From: Clostridia bacterium
GTDB taxonomy: Bacteria > Bacillota > Clostridia > Christensenellales > Borkfalkiaceae
DNA: 46,587 nucleotides
Assembly: GCA_017471785.1 (NCBI GenBank)
Contig: JAFURP010000030.1
Location: 1 to 46,587, forward strand
Direction of reading: 5' to 3'
The notes beneath the pieces were generated by a model. The model was not told where the DNA came from. It saw only the letters and a program-made list of their open reading frames with translations, and did no database searches. Of this stretch, positions 1 to 8,403 are shown in pieces (position 1 is the stretch's first letter; each line of letters opens with the position of its first letter). Made by a program: the position numbers and the translations under genes.

Positions 1-309
1 AAAGCGCGAACGGGAACAAACGGTGATTTCGGAGAATACTTGGTTCGCCATACCGTGAAATTCAAAAGCGGCGTGATGCGAAACATACGCATCCGCAAAA
101 ATTTTCGTCGCAATCTCATAAGAATTGCACACGGGATTACCCGTTTCGGGGCTGATCGCCACATACAAATTCCGACGAACGGATTCTATATAATTTTTCT
201 TCTTGTAGGAATATAAAAGACTGTCCGCCGTACGCAAATTGCCCACCATTTCGGCAACTTCTTCGCGCGTAAAACAACCTTTTTTCAAAAGCGATATATA
301 GTGATCCAT
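1..309 (-). CDS. AbiEi-type antitoxin / winged-helix regulator, truncated at window edge
   Basis: The minus-strand frame opens at ATG 309 behind a GGAGG site (spacer 6) and runs off the left edge after 103 codons. The N-terminus (MDHYISLLKKGCFTREE) followed by a YVAISPETGNPV stretch and AYVSHHAAFEFHG is typical of the AbiEi family antitoxin domain of type IV toxin-antitoxin and abortive-infection systems, where a winged helix binds the operon promoter. A shorter overlapping frame starts at 322 but lacks family similarity. The cognate AbiEii nucleotidyltransferase toxin would lie downstream, outside the window, so the system cannot be confirmed. The antitoxin assignment is by family resemblance only. 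Confidence 0.75.
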   Translation of the reverse strand, partial: MDHYISLLKKGCFTREEVAEMVGNLRTADSLLYSYKKKNYIESVRRNLYVAISPETGNPVCNSYEIATKIFADAYVSHHAAFEFHGMANQVFSEITVCSRSRF

Positions 310-333
310 GATAATCCTCCATGTTACCCTATA

Positions 334-362
334 AGTATATCATAAAACTCGTTCTATTTCAA
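334..362 (-). promoter_or_regulatory. Sigma-A promoter of the AbiEi-like gene
   Basis: On the minus strand, TTGAAA (362-357), a 17-bp spacer and TATACT (339-334) precede the AbiEi-like start by about 25 nt. Confidence 0.7.
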
Positions 363-541
363 GTATTTTACACACATTTTCAAAATAGAATTTTAATATT
401 TCTTCGTAGTACTTGAAATTTTAAGTTTATTTTAAAAAATAGGTTGATTTTTTATTTTCTTTCTCCCAAAATATCACTATTTTTACGAGAATCGCTGATA
501 AATTGGGAGAATTACCTTAGTATTCAAATCCATTTTTAATA

Positions 542-598
542 TTGATAAAAAATAAAAATCTTTACCCAAGAGCCATTTTGGCTAAAAAGCAAAGATTT
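542..598 (-). terminator. Terminator of the nucleotidyltransferase gene
   Basis: AAATCTTT/AAAGATTT outer arms (591-598 with 556-563) enclose an inner AGCC/GGCT hairpin. On the minus strand a T-rich tail follows, just after the stop at 611. The rest of 363-541 is AT-rich and I see no gene in it. Confidence 0.6.
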
Positions 599-610
599 AA
601 TCAAAATATA

Positions 611-1261
611 TTAATAATACTTATTATAAACTTCGTTGACGCTCTCAACATAAACCACGAAAGATGGATGATTATCATCACGTCTTTTTAAATATATGTT
701 CTTTTTACCTAAATATGCTTCTCTTACTTCGTTCCATAAACCTTCTCTTTTCAAGACATTTGCCAAGTATCTTACATTATGTGACGAAGGAACTTCATTC
801 CAAGTAAAGGTTTCATTGTAATAGCCCTTATTATTATGTATTAGCCGACAAAGATTCCCTTTAGAATTTTTTCCTAAAATTGCTATATCAAATGAAAACT
901 CGACTTCGGGAGAATCCTTAAAATGTAAAATAGAAGTAATTACCGAACGTGAATCCTTACCATCACTAAACCAAGTCTTCCCAACAATTTTATTCAATGA
1001 ATTTCTAACTGTATCTTTTAACTTTTTCAGATTATTCCAATATTCATCAGGCATCCTAATTATAATTAAATTATAATCCAAGTCAAATGGTCCATCACCA
1101 TTTCTTGTAACCATATTCCTTGAATCGCCACCGCTACCCACCAAGGAAAACTGTGTGTTAATATCATACTTTTCGTTTAACACATCTCTCAACTGCTCCA
1201 TTGTTTTAGAACAATCACTACGATATCTTTTAATCTCTTTTTCGACAACATATTCGTACAT
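611..1261 (-). CDS. Small polymerase-beta-type nucleotidyltransferase
   Basis: A 216-aa protein starts at ATG 1261, preceded by AAGGAGA (spacer about 7); an upstream ATG at 1315 lacks a good ribosome site. GSGG (residues 42-45) followed by DLD (D60, D62) and a third carboxylate in FSFDIAI (D125) form the active-site pattern of the Pol-beta nucleotidyltransferase superfamily, which transfers NMP using two metal ions. The substrate is unknown. It is monocistronic, with its own promoter and terminator. It might be a toxin or defence nucleotidyltransferase, being beside an AbiEi-like gene, but that antitoxin has its own promoter and the usual order is antitoxin then toxin, so I do not pair them. 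Confidence 0.7.
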   Translation of the reverse strand: MYEYVVEKEIKRYRSDCSKTMEQLRDVLNEKYDINTQFSLVGSGGDSRNMVTRNGDGPFDLDYNLIIIRMPDEYWNNLKKLKDTVRNSLNKIVGKTWFSDGKDSRSVITSILHFKDSPEVEFSFDIAILGKNSKGNLCRLIHNNKGYYNETFTWNEVPSSHNVRYLANVLKREGLWNEVREAYLGKKNIYLKRRDDNHPSFVVYVESVNEVYNKYY

Positions 1262-1318
1262 AAAAAATCTCCTTTTTCTCCCATGCCTCCATTCATTGCT
1301 TTTGCAGTAAATCATATT

Positions 1319-1346
1319 ATTATATCTATTTTAATTTATTTGTCAA
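1319..1346 (-). promoter_or_regulatory. Sigma-A promoter of the nucleotidyltransferase gene
   Basis: On the minus strand, TTGACA (1346-1341), a 16-bp spacer and TATAAT (1324-1319) lie about 60 nt upstream of the start codon. Confidence 0.8.
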
Positions 1347-1382
1347 CATATTTTAACGTATAATAAACAATTTTACAAAAGA

Positions 1383-1436
1383 AAAATCACACTTTTTTGA
1401 AAACTTTACGAAAAAGCTCTTAAAAAGCGTGATTTT
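1383..1436. repeat. 15-bp inverted repeat, terminator-like
   Basis: AAAATCACACTTTTT (1383-1397) and AAAAAGCGTGATTTT (1422-1436) are inverted copies with one mismatch. It lies in a gene-free stretch (about 1347-1707) that also has a tandem TGGGGAAA at 1440-1458. It may be a second terminator for the leftward TfoX transcript; nothing else is recognisable there. Confidence 0.45.
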
Positions 1437-1707
1437 AACGTGGGGAAACTTGGGGAAAGTGTGAATTTGTAGCAAAATCGGGTTTTTCGCAGATATCGTA
1501 TTTTGAGGCATTTTTATATAGTTTTCGTGCAAAATCGCCCCGTTTTTGCACTTTTTACCGCCTTGTAAATTTGCTTGAATTTCCCCGCCTAAGCCTTAAA
1601 AAATCCCTCGGTTTAACGACCGTACCTGTTCCGACCTGTAGCGGCGCACTTTTTATGAAAACTTTTTTGTAATCTCTTTTCTTTTTTTGCTTCGGCGCAA
1701 AATTTGA

Positions 1708-1735
1708 GGGCTGACGGTTGGTTTTACGTCAGCCC
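1708..1735 (-). terminator. Hairpin downstream of the first TfoX-like gene
   Basis: Arms GGGCTGACG (1708-1716) and CGTCAGCCC (1727-1735) are perfect with a 10-nt loop. The following T-tract is weak in both directions, so terminator function is only likely. Confidence 0.45.
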
Positions 1736-1772
1736 TTGCTTTGTACTATATTATCCCAACAAATTGAAATTA

Positions 1773-2078
1773 TTATTTCTTTTTCTTCGGTTCGGGCAGT
1801 TCTTCGTACATTGCTTCGAATAACTTCTTCAAGAAATCCCTATCCTCAATATCTTCCACAAGCAACATTTCTTTTGCACCTTCGTATGGGAGTTCGCGCG
1901 TTGCCTCGGGCATCAATACAATTGCTGACGGCGTAGGTTTGACAAACAAACGGTTATCGTAGATACCGCCAACAACTTTGCCACCGAAATAAAGCACATA
2001 TTCCCCCATCATAGCACGAGCAGACAAACTGCTACATTGTTCTAAAACAAAATCCAAATATTCTTTACTGCTTGCCAT
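1773..2078 (-). CDS. TfoX/Sxy N-terminal domain protein (copy 1)
   Basis: A 101-aa stand-alone TfoX_N domain. The MGEYVLYFGGKVVGGIYDNRLFVKPT core and the later LPYEGAKEML segment are family signatures. In proteobacteria TfoX/Sxy activates competence with CRP, but single-domain Firmicutes homologues have no proven role, so competence should not be assumed. The gene lies 26 nt downstream of the XRE/zinc-ribbon regulator and is probably cotranscribed with it. The C-terminus ends in a run of lysines (EPKKKK). A paralogue lies at 3476-3763. Confidence 0.85.
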   Translation of the reverse strand: MASSKEYLDFVLEQCSSLSARAMMGEYVLYFGGKVVGGIYDNRLFVKPTPSAIVLMPEATRELPYEGAKEMLLVEDIEDRDFLKKLFEAMYEELPEPKKKK

Positions 2079-2104
2079 AATTACCTCATCAAATTGGAAT
2101 TTGC

Positions 2105-2764
2105 TTATCTTTTCTTATAAATCACAAGCTCGGGATTTTCTCCGTTTTCTTCATAAGTACAGATGAGAATAAACTCCATGTTGGCAGCAATACCAAAACA
2201 TCTGTCACCGCCGAATTCGCATTCGAGTTGATTCCCGAGGTACGTTGCGTTATCGTCAAGAAATTTTACGATTTTACCGTTTGGAAGACAATATTCAAGA
2301 TTGATGTATCCGCCAACAAGGGCGTTAAGCTTCTCAACCTTCGGCATTCCTTCAACCCCAAGTGCGTTGATTTCATCAATCAGCTTTCTTTTAAATTCTT
2401 CGAGCTTTTCTTTTCCACCTATTTCGACATATCGTTTCCAAATATCAAGCGTGTATTCACCGTCAACATAGCACCATTTGCAGTATTCCTCATTGAAATT
2501 CCCATCGGTTTCTTTACTGATATTACAGTCCTCAAGCGGCATACCGCAACATTGACATATTAACTCTCTCGGGGAACCAAGGAGCGTATTAATCGACACA
2601 TTAAACAACCGTGAAAGCAGTTTGAGCGTTTCTGTGTTCGGTACCGTTTCCCCTGTTTCCCAACGGGAGACTGCCTGCCTTGTTACAAATATCTTTTCCG
2701 CAAGCTCTTCTTGCGAGAAACCTTTTTTCGTTCTTAACTCATAGATTACATCTTTTGTTTCCAT
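2105..2764 (-). CDS. XRE regulator with C-terminal zinc ribbon
   Basis: The 219-aa product starts at ATG 2764; a GTG four codons upstream is part of the GGTGGTG ribosome site. Residues about 3-60 are a Cro/C1-type helix-turn-helix (LRTKKGFSQEELAEK, VTRQAVSRWE). It is followed by a CQCCGMPL...EEYCKWCYVDG pattern, a four-cysteine putative zinc-ribbon domain, and then a C-terminal domain of about 100 aa that I do not recognise. This HTH plus ribbon arrangement is common in Clostridia and usually regulates adjacent genes. It has its own promoter and probably leads a two-gene operon with the TfoX-like gene. Confidence 0.85.
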   Translation of the reverse strand: METKDVIYELRTKKGFSQEELAEKIFVTRQAVSRWETGETVPNTETLKLLSRLFNVSINTLLGSPRELICQCCGMPLEDCNISKETDGNFNEEYCKWCYVDGEYTLDIWKRYVEIGGKEKLEEFKRKLIDEINALGVEGMPKVEKLNALVGGYINLEYCLPNGKIVKFLDDNATYLGNQLECEFGGDRCFGIAANMEFILICTYEENGENPELVIYKKR

Positions 2765-2795
2765 AAAAATCACCACCTTAAAAATTTATAATCTT

Positions 2796-2824
2796 ATTAT
2801 ATCATAGGTGATTGAGAGTGACAA
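2796..2824 (-). promoter_or_regulatory. Sigma-A promoter of the XRE/zinc-ribbon-TfoX operon
   Basis: On the minus strand, TTGTCA (2824-2819), a 17-bp spacer and TATAAT (2801-2796). Confidence 0.8.
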
Positions 2825-2846
2825 GCAACTCGTTGTTGCTTTATTT

Positions 2847-3338
2847 CTACGTTTCGATGAATGCGTAAGCTATAACCGTTATGATAACAGCAAGTATCAC
2901 TAATCGAGAAAGCACATACGGTAGTATCATTTTCCTTGCGGTTATTCTCTTGTATTTTGGCTTGGAAAGCAACCCCAACACGATATATCCGATTACACCC
3001 GAAAAACTGATAACGTTGAGATAGGGTATCTTTGTGAAATAGTTTATTACCACGCTGATCGTTGCTACCGCAAGGCAAGCAATAGCGAACCAATAAAATT
3101 TGCGACCTTGCGCTTCATCAAGCAATCGCTTATTCTCAATATCGGTATCAGATATTAACTCATCTATACTGATATGAAACAAATTGGATAACTGTTTCAA
3201 ACTATCTATACTCGGATATCCTTTGTCGGTTTCCCACTTTGAGATAGCCGTTCTTGTGACATAGATCTTTTCCGCCAGCTCGTCTTGCGTAAGTTGATTG
3301 TCGTTTCGCAGCTTTTTTAATTTTTCGCCAAAAGCCAT
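2847..3338 (-). CDS. XRE regulator with C-terminal membrane helices
   Basis: The 163-aa protein has an N-terminal XRE helix-turn-helix (residues about 5-60; LTQDELAEKIYVTRTAISKWE) and, after a short linker, three hydrophobic segments (about 83-98, 103-123 and 140-160) making a membrane-anchored tail. Such HTH-membrane proteins probably sense envelope conditions or are held at the membrane, but the ligand is unknown. ATG 3338 follows AAGGAG. Two exact copies of a 17-bp repeat sit at its promoter, suggesting autoregulation. Confidence 0.8.
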   Translation of the reverse strand: MAFGEKLKKLRNDNQLTQDELAEKIYVTRTAISKWETDKGYPSIDSLKQLSNLFHISIDELISDTDIENKRLLDEAQGRKFYWFAIACLAVATISVVINYFTKIPYLNVISFSGVIGYIVLGLLSKPKYKRITARKMILPYVLSRLVILAVIITVIAYAFIET

Positions 3339-3366
3339 AATGTGTTCTCCTTATTTTTGTAAATCC

Positions 3367-3435
3367 ATTATAACATCACAACTTGGAAAAGTCACGACAC
3401 TATAACGTTGCAACGAAAAAAAGTCACGACACTAT
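3367..3435 (-). promoter_or_regulatory. Promoter with duplicated 17-bp operator-like repeat
   Basis: The -10 TATAAT (3372-3367) serves the XRE-membrane gene. AAAAGTCACGACACTAT occurs at 3387-3403 and again, identical, at 3419-3435; the 32-bp offset is about three helical turns. The first copy covers the -35 position (GTGACT on the minus strand). The core GTCACGAC is a dyad. Confidence 0.65.
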
Positions 3436-3475
3436 CCGTCACATTGGTGATTTATGGCATTTCACAAACAAATTC

Positions 3476-3763
3476 TTATTTATCGGTTAGTTTCTTTATA
3501 ATTTCAGTTAATCGCTCACTATCGTCCACAAAATCGCAAAAAATCATAGGTCTTGCGCCGTCGTACGGAATAGCGTATTCAGCATTCGGCAGTAAAGCTT
3601 TTGCTTTTTCGGTGGGTTTGATAAGCAATCTATCGTCGTAAATACCGCTGAACAAAACGCCGTTTGCGTATAGCAGGTATTCGCCCATCATTTTTTTATA
3701 AGTAATATCAACGCCGTTGATCTGACCTAATACGAAGTTTACATATTCTTTCGTGCTTGCCAT
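3476..3763 (-). CDS. TfoX/Sxy N-terminal domain protein (copy 2)
   Basis: A 95-aa TfoX_N domain from ATG 3763 (GGAG upstream; the frame extends to 3793 but without a ribosome site). MMGEYLLYANGVLFSGIYDDRLLIKPT matches copy 1 at 1773-2078, and the start MASTKEYVNFVLGQ mirrors MASSKEYLDFVLEQ. The flavoenzyme gene ends at 3766, leaving 2 nt between its stop codon and this start, so the two are probably translationally coupled. Function unknown. Confidence 0.85.
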   Translation of the reverse strand: MASTKEYVNFVLGQINGVDITYKKMMGEYLLYANGVLFSGIYDDRLLIKPTEKAKALLPNAEYAIPYDGARPMIFCDFVDDSERLTEIIKKLTDK

Positions 3764-3765
3764 TA

Positions 3766-5454
3766 TTATTTCTCCATTCCACATGAATAGCATTGTTTGG
3801 ATAATATTTCTTCGTTTTTGATACTGCTATACAGTCTAAACCCACCTGCAAAGTTGTACGCGTCAAAGCCGTTTTGGGTTAAAATTCTTGTCGCCAAATA
3901 ACTGCGAAGTCCGCTTTGGCACATAACGTAGATTTTTTTACTTTTATCAAGTTCGCCTATGCGCGCCCGTAAATCGTCCAGCGGAATATTGATAAACCCG
4001 TCCGCTGCCCCACGCATATATTCAAACGGCGTGCGCGTATCCAGCAAAACGACGTCGTTGCTTTCACGCAAAGCGGGAATATCTTCAAAATAAAACTGTT
4101 TGACAACGCCCTTTTTGATATTGTCCGCAACGAAACCTGCCATATTTACGGGGTCTTTTGCCGAAGAATACGGCGGAGCGTACGCAAGGTCTAAATCCTT
4201 CAATTCGTCGGCTGTCATACCTGCCCGTATTGCCGTTGCGATAACGTCGATTCGCTTATCCACGCCGTCGTAGCCCACGATTTGCGCGCCCAAAATCTTA
4301 TACGTTCCCTTTTCAAAAATCAGTTTTACGGTCATTGCCGTTGCGTTCGGGTAATACCCTGCGTGCGAGCTTTGCGTTAAAATAATTTTTTCGTACGCGT
4401 AGCCGTTTGCTTTGGCTTGCGCTTCGTTTATACCCGTCGTCGCTACCGTCATATCGAACAGCTTGATCACGGACGAGCCTTGCGAGCCTTTATATTCGCT
4501 ATTCAGTCCACATACGTTATCCGCAACGATACGCCCTTGCTTATTCGCAGGTCCCGCCAAAGAAATTACCGCGTCTTGCTCGGTGATAAAGTGTTTTACC
4601 TGCACCGCATCACCCACCGCATAGATATCGGCAATAGACGTTTCCATTTTTGCGTTGACTTTGATCGCGCCCTTTACGCCGAGCTCCAGCCCCGCCTTTT
4701 TTGCTAGGGTATTTTCGGGCGAAACGCCTATGGAAAGTACCACCATGTCCGCGTTGAGTTGTTTTTCGCCCGCCAAATCCAGCGAAACTTTTTCTCCTAT
4801 AATACCCATTTTATTTGTATTAGCGTTTAATAATAATCGTACGCCGTGGTGACGGAAGTTCGCGTGGATAAAAGACGCCATATCGCAATCAACCGTCGGC
4901 AAAAGATGATCGCCACGCTGAATAATCGTCGTTTTAACGCCACGTTCGGCGAGATTTTCCGCCGTTTCAAGTCCGATAAAGCCACCGCCGATCACGACTG
5001 CCGTTTTAGGCTGTTTTTCTTCTACAAACGCGTGAATTTTAAGGGTATCTTCCACCGTGCGGAGCGTAAACGTTCTTTCGTTTTCGGTATAAAAATCGGG
5101 CAAAATCGGCTTTGCGCCCGGGGATAAAACGAGTTTATCGTAGCTTTCCGTAAAACGCTTGCCCGTTTTCAAATCGGTTACGGAAACGGTTTTGTCGTGC
5201 GCGTCAATATCGGTCACTTCGTGGTGGACTTTCGCAACGATTTTGAAACGACGATAAAAACTTTCGGGCGTTTGCAAGGTCAAATCGCCTTCGTCTTTAA
5301 TCACCCCACCGATATAATACGGCAAACCGCAGTTTGCGTAGGAAATATACCCCGAACGCTCGAAAACGATGATTTCCGCGCTTTCGTCCAATCTTCTTAT
5401 TCTTGCCGCCGCGGTTGCGCCGCCGGCAACCCCACCTACGATTACGATTTTCAT
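3766..5454 (-). CDS. CoA-disulfide reductase-like flavoenzyme fused to rhodanese
   Basis: The 562-aa protein starts at ATG 5454 (AAGGAG upstream; the longer frame begins inside the promoter). Residues 1-20 form the FAD dinucleotide fold (VIVGGVAGGATAAA). SYANCGLPY carries the single redox cysteine (C42) of the CoA-disulfide reductase/NADH oxidase family. VVIGGGFIGLE (about 150) binds NAD(P)H, and AVGDAV closes the FAD domain. The last 100 residues are a rhodanese domain with active-site CQSGLR. The fusion is the CoADR-Rhd type, which reduces disulfides, per- or polysulfides using NAD(P)H in the cytoplasm. An extra CYSCGMEK tail adds two cysteines. It is cotranscribed with a TfoX-like gene. 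Confidence 0.9.
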   Translation of the reverse strand: MKIVIVGGVAGGATAAARIRRLDESAEIIVFERSGYISYANCGLPYYIGGVIKDEGDLTLQTPESFYRRFKIVAKVHHEVTDIDAHDKTVSVTDLKTGKRFTESYDKLVLSPGAKPILPDFYTENERTFTLRTVEDTLKIHAFVEEKQPKTAVVIGGGFIGLETAENLAERGVKTTIIQRGDHLLPTVDCDMASFIHANFRHHGVRLLLNANTNKMGIIGEKVSLDLAGEKQLNADMVVLSIGVSPENTLAKKAGLELGVKGAIKVNAKMETSIADIYAVGDAVQVKHFITEQDAVISLAGPANKQGRIVADNVCGLNSEYKGSQGSSVIKLFDMTVATTGINEAQAKANGYAYEKIILTQSSHAGYYPNATAMTVKLIFEKGTYKILGAQIVGYDGVDKRIDVIATAIRAGMTADELKDLDLAYAPPYSSAKDPVNMAGFVADNIKKGVVKQFYFEDIPALRESNDVVLLDTRTPFEYMRGAADGFINIPLDDLRARIGELDKSKKIYVMCQSGLRSYLATRILTQNGFDAYNFAGGFRLYSSIKNEEILSKQCYSCGMEK

Positions 5455-5476
5455 ATTCCAAAATCTCCTTGAATAC

Positions 5477-5505
5477 ATTATACATTTTTTCGCTGTTTTT
5501 TTCAA
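5477..5505 (-). promoter_or_regulatory. Sigma-A promoter of the CoADR-rhodanese/TfoX operon
   Basis: On the minus strand, TTGAAA (5505-5500), a 17-bp spacer and TATAAT (5482-5477), with the start codon about 22 nt downstream of the -10. Confidence 0.85.
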
Positions 5506-5647
5506 TCGTTTTGCATATTGCCTAAAAAACAAATATTACCCATTCGTGCTTTTTCCGTACCGATACTCTTGTGCCTATTTGGTATATCTTACTTAGGCGA
5601 GATCGTTAAGCCGGACGCGGTAATTCCTTTCAAAACGCTTAAACCGC

Positions 5648-5678
5648 AAAAAGACGTGCGCTCAGGCACGTCTTTTTT
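5648..5678 (-). terminator. Terminator of the HAD-GH3-membrane protein operon
   Basis: AAAAAGACGTGC (5648-5659) and GCACGTCTTTTT (5666-5677) pair perfectly around a 6-nt loop, just after the stop at 5690. The A- and T-tracts would let it act in both directions. Confidence 0.85.
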
Positions 5679-5689
5679 ATAGTATTGCA

Positions 5690-6601
5690 TCAAAATATCC
5701 CCGGGATCAAAAGCGCGATACCGAAGCCTGCGATAAAGGACACCGCGTTCGCAACGAACGCGTATCCTACGTAAACGCGCTTCCGCCTTTGCTTGACGCT
5801 GATCTTGTTCATAAAGAGCGCGTATACCGCCGCCTCTACCGCAAAGACGATAATCTCCAACAGGAAATACGCCGCGATAAACGCAAACTGCCCCGAGGCG
5901 TAATTGATCGCGTTCAGTAACACGTTCAAAACGATTTGCGTAGCTCCGTTTACGCCCGTAAGGCACCATAACTGTTTCTTTTCCCGTAAGCCAAACGACC
6001 AAGCGATCGCTATCTCTATAACCACCGTAGCCAAAATACGGGCAAGCAGGGATAAAATCTCGTTGGTATAATCGTACGATCTTTCCGCCGCCAAGCGTTG
6101 TCCCGAATCCGCCTCGTCCAAGCGGATATCCGTCATATCTACGGTGTAATAACTATCGAACGCGTAACGCTCGTAAACACCGCTGACCGCGAAAACGTTT
6201 CGTTCGGGAAAATACAGCAAGATCTTGAACGAGGACGGCGGATAGTAAGTCCAACCGATGTTCTTCGTTTCGCTCACCCTCCAAGCTTCCTGCAAGAAAT
6301 AGTAGCCGTCGGTATCCGCGTATCCGACGAACGCGCTCCATATCTCGTAATCTAAATCGTAATATTCGTCGTTTCCCTTATGACGACCGCTTTCCGCATC
6401 CCCGTCCCAAGCGCTCGACGGACCCGTAGAAGAATTTTTCGAAAGCAGCGTGCCGTAACACGTTTCCTCGCCCAGCCCCTCGAAGGCGATACGGACGGAG
6501 GGCTTCGGTCCCATGTCCGCGCTCGCCGTTATTTGCGGAAAGGGCGCGAAAAACAGGAGGCAAAGCAGTAGGATAAAGAATACTTTGAGCTTACCTTTCA
6601 T
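5690..6601 (-). CDS. Secreted/membrane protein of unknown function with MGPKPS motif
   Basis: The 303-aa product is taken from ATG 6601 (GAGGG upstream), since a signal peptide (MKGKLKVFFILLLCLLFFAP...ASA) begins exactly there although the frame is open to 6823. The mature N-terminus starts DMGPKPSVRIAF and contains TLLSKNSSTGP, a pattern I associate with uncharacterised Firmicutes proteins. A roughly 150-aa extracytoplasmic domain precedes four hydrophobic segments (about residues 180-300). It is the last gene of a three-gene operon, 8 nt after the GH3 stop. I assign no function. Confidence 0.75.
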   Translation of the reverse strand: MKGKLKVFFILLLCLLFFAPFPQITASADMGPKPSVRIAFEGLGEETCYGTLLSKNSSTGPSSAWDGDAESGRHKGNDEYYDLDYEIWSAFVGYADTDGYYFLQEAWRVSETKNIGWTYYPPSSFKILLYFPERNVFAVSGVYERYAFDSYYTVDMTDIRLDEADSGQRLAAERSYDYTNEILSLLARILATVVIEIAIAWSFGLREKKQLWCLTGVNGATQIVLNVLLNAINYASGQFAFIAAYFLLEIIVFAVEAAVYALFMNKISVKQRRKRVYVGYAFVANAVSFIAGFGIALLIPGIF

Positions 6602-6609
6602 TTTCCCTC

Positions 6610-8373
6610 TTAAATCTTCGCATCCCAAAGCCCGCAAAAGCTGTCGATCGGGTCTTTTCCCTTGAACGCCTCTACGCCGCTCACGAGACCGTCCACCAAT
6701 GCGTCGAGCGTAGAGGGTTTGGAATCGTACGCGTTGATATAGGTGCGGACCTGCGGAATATCCGCGAGCATGGTGGGCGCGTTCACGCTGATCGCCACGA
6801 CGGGCAATTCGAACACGTACCAAGGAATTTCACCGCCGCCCTTGGACAAGCCGAAGCTGGGTCTACCGTTCGCCACGTCGCAAAGAGTGATCACGAGATC
6901 CTGCTCGGAAACGAAGTCCTTGATCGCGTTTTTACCGGCGAAATATAAATTCAAGCTGGGCTTTTCCCCTGCCGCGATCTGCTTTTTCATCTTGTCGATG
7001 GGGCTTTCGTAAATAAACGCGTCGAAGCCCTTGGCGATCAACCGCTCTTTCAATTCCTCGGCGGGATTTTTTTGCGCGCCGCCGCCCATTGCCATTTGCA
7101 CGAGCGCGTCCATAGCCCCTGCCGCGCCTTTCACGTATACGATCATAATACGCTTATATTTTTCGGGCGTGAGCGGCAAAATACCCTTGTCCTTATATTT
7201 TACGAGGGTCACGCTATCCCTGCTGATCGCCTCGGCAACCGCCTTATATTCCGCCTTGCCGATCGCCTTGGACAATTCCGCGGGCGAGGGCGTTTTTACG
7301 CCTTTATGCAAGCCCATACGCGCCTTTAAGCCGAGGATCCGGGTGAGCGCTTCCTTCATACGCGCTTCGCCGATAACCCCCGTTTGATACGCCGTGAGCA
7401 TCGTTTCGAAGTCCTCGTCGGGATCGTTGAAGAACAGGAACATATCGCAACCTGCGTTGATACAGGCGGGCAGCATTTCCTTTCTCGTCATTCTATCCGT
7501 CATAGCGACCATATGGCTGGCGTCCGTCACCACCATACCGTTGAAGCCGAGCTTGTCGCGAAGCAGCCCCGTCATGATCTCGGGACACAGGGTGGCGGGG
7601 AGCATTTCCTCGTCCGTGATATCCGGCTTCACCGCGCGCATATATTCGGGCATCATAATATGACCGCCCATCACCGCGTCCAAATCGGCTTCGATCAAGG
7701 TCTTGTACACCTTGCCGTACGTTTCCATCCACTCCGTCTCGGTAAACGAATTGATATTGTTAGCGATATGCGCGTCGCGGAAATCCTGTCCGTTCCCGGG
7801 GAAATGCTTCGCCGCGCAAGCAAAGCCGTCGATCGTGTGCGCGCCGTCCAAATACGCCTTGCTCATACGCGCTACGCGGTCGGGGTCGTTGCCGAACGCT
7901 CGGGCTACGACCTCGGTATTCTCCCAATTATAATGGATATCGCAAACGGGCGCGAACGCCATATTACAACCGATCGCCGCCGCTTCTTCGTTGGAATATT
8001 TACCGAGCGCGTAGGCGTACTCGTCCTTACCCGTCGCGCCGATCTTGATACCGCCGCCGATAAACGTACCGTCCGAACAGGCGCCGTTGCCGCCCGTTTC
8101 GGTGTTACACGCAATAAACAGCGGCACCTTCGCGTACTTTTGCAAGATCGCGTTTTGCATTTGCACCGCCGCCGCGGGCATATTGTTATACCGACAGCCG
8201 CCGAGATGGTATTTCTCCATTAAATTTTTGAGGTACTGCTCGTCCACGCCCGCCGTCAGTTGAAAGAACAACTGCCCGACCTTTTCCTCTGCCGTCATAC
8301 CCTCGATCGTTCGTTCTACCCACGCAATATCCTCGTCGGATAAATAGTAGGGTCTTGCTTTCAAATCCACCAT
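6610..8373 (-). CDS. Glycoside hydrolase family 3, NagZ-like
   Basis: A 587-aa cytoplasmic protein with no signal peptide and AAGGAG before ATG 8373. KHFPGNG (189-195) and the D200-x-H202 pair correspond to the NagZ-type KHFPGHG...D-x-H acid/base loop. VVTDASHM supplies the expected nucleophile D284. These point to a beta-N-acetylhexosaminidase or related phosphorylase acting on cell-wall or glycan fragments. The C-terminal 230 residues form the second GH3 domain found in longer members. The His of the consensus PGHG is Asn here. It lies between a HAD phosphatase (30 nt upstream) and a membrane protein (8 nt downstream), suggesting a small sugar or muropeptide salvage operon. Confidence 0.85.
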   Translation of the reverse strand: MVDLKARPYYLSDEDIAWVERTIEGMTAEEKVGQLFFQLTAGVDEQYLKNLMEKYHLGGCRYNNMPAAAVQMQNAILQKYAKVPLFIACNTETGGNGACSDGTFIGGGIKIGATGKDEYAYALGKYSNEEAAAIGCNMAFAPVCDIHYNWENTEVVARAFGNDPDRVARMSKAYLDGAHTIDGFACAAKHFPGNGQDFRDAHIANNINSFTETEWMETYGKVYKTLIEADLDAVMGGHIMMPEYMRAVKPDITDEEMLPATLCPEIMTGLLRDKLGFNGMVVTDASHMVAMTDRMTRKEMLPACINAGCDMFLFFNDPDEDFETMLTAYQTGVIGEARMKEALTRILGLKARMGLHKGVKTPSPAELSKAIGKAEYKAVAEAISRDSVTLVKYKDKGILPLTPEKYKRIMIVYVKGAAGAMDALVQMAMGGGAQKNPAEELKERLIAKGFDAFIYESPIDKMKKQIAAGEKPSLNLYFAGKNAIKDFVSEQDLVITLCDVANGRPSFGLSKGGGEIPWYVFELPVVAISVNAPTMLADIPQVRTYINAYDSKPSTLDALVDGLVSGVEAFKGKDPIDSFCGLWDAKI

Positions 8374-8403
8374 AATTTTTCTCCTTATCTTATACGCGCG
8401 CTT

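Noticed and set aside
137..322. 61-codon minus-strand frame starting at 322
   Set aside because: It overlaps the AbiEi-like gene in another frame and has no family similarity; the ribosome site fits the start at 309.
611..1261. Nucleotidyltransferase as the toxin partner of the AbiEi-like gene
   Set aside because: Each gene has its own promoter and the nucleotidyltransferase its own terminator; the usual order places the toxin downstream of abiEi, outside the window.
7384..8223. 279-codon plus-strand frame opposite the GH3 gene
   Set aside because: His/Arg-rich antisense shadow without a ribosome site; the GH3 motifs are on the other strand.
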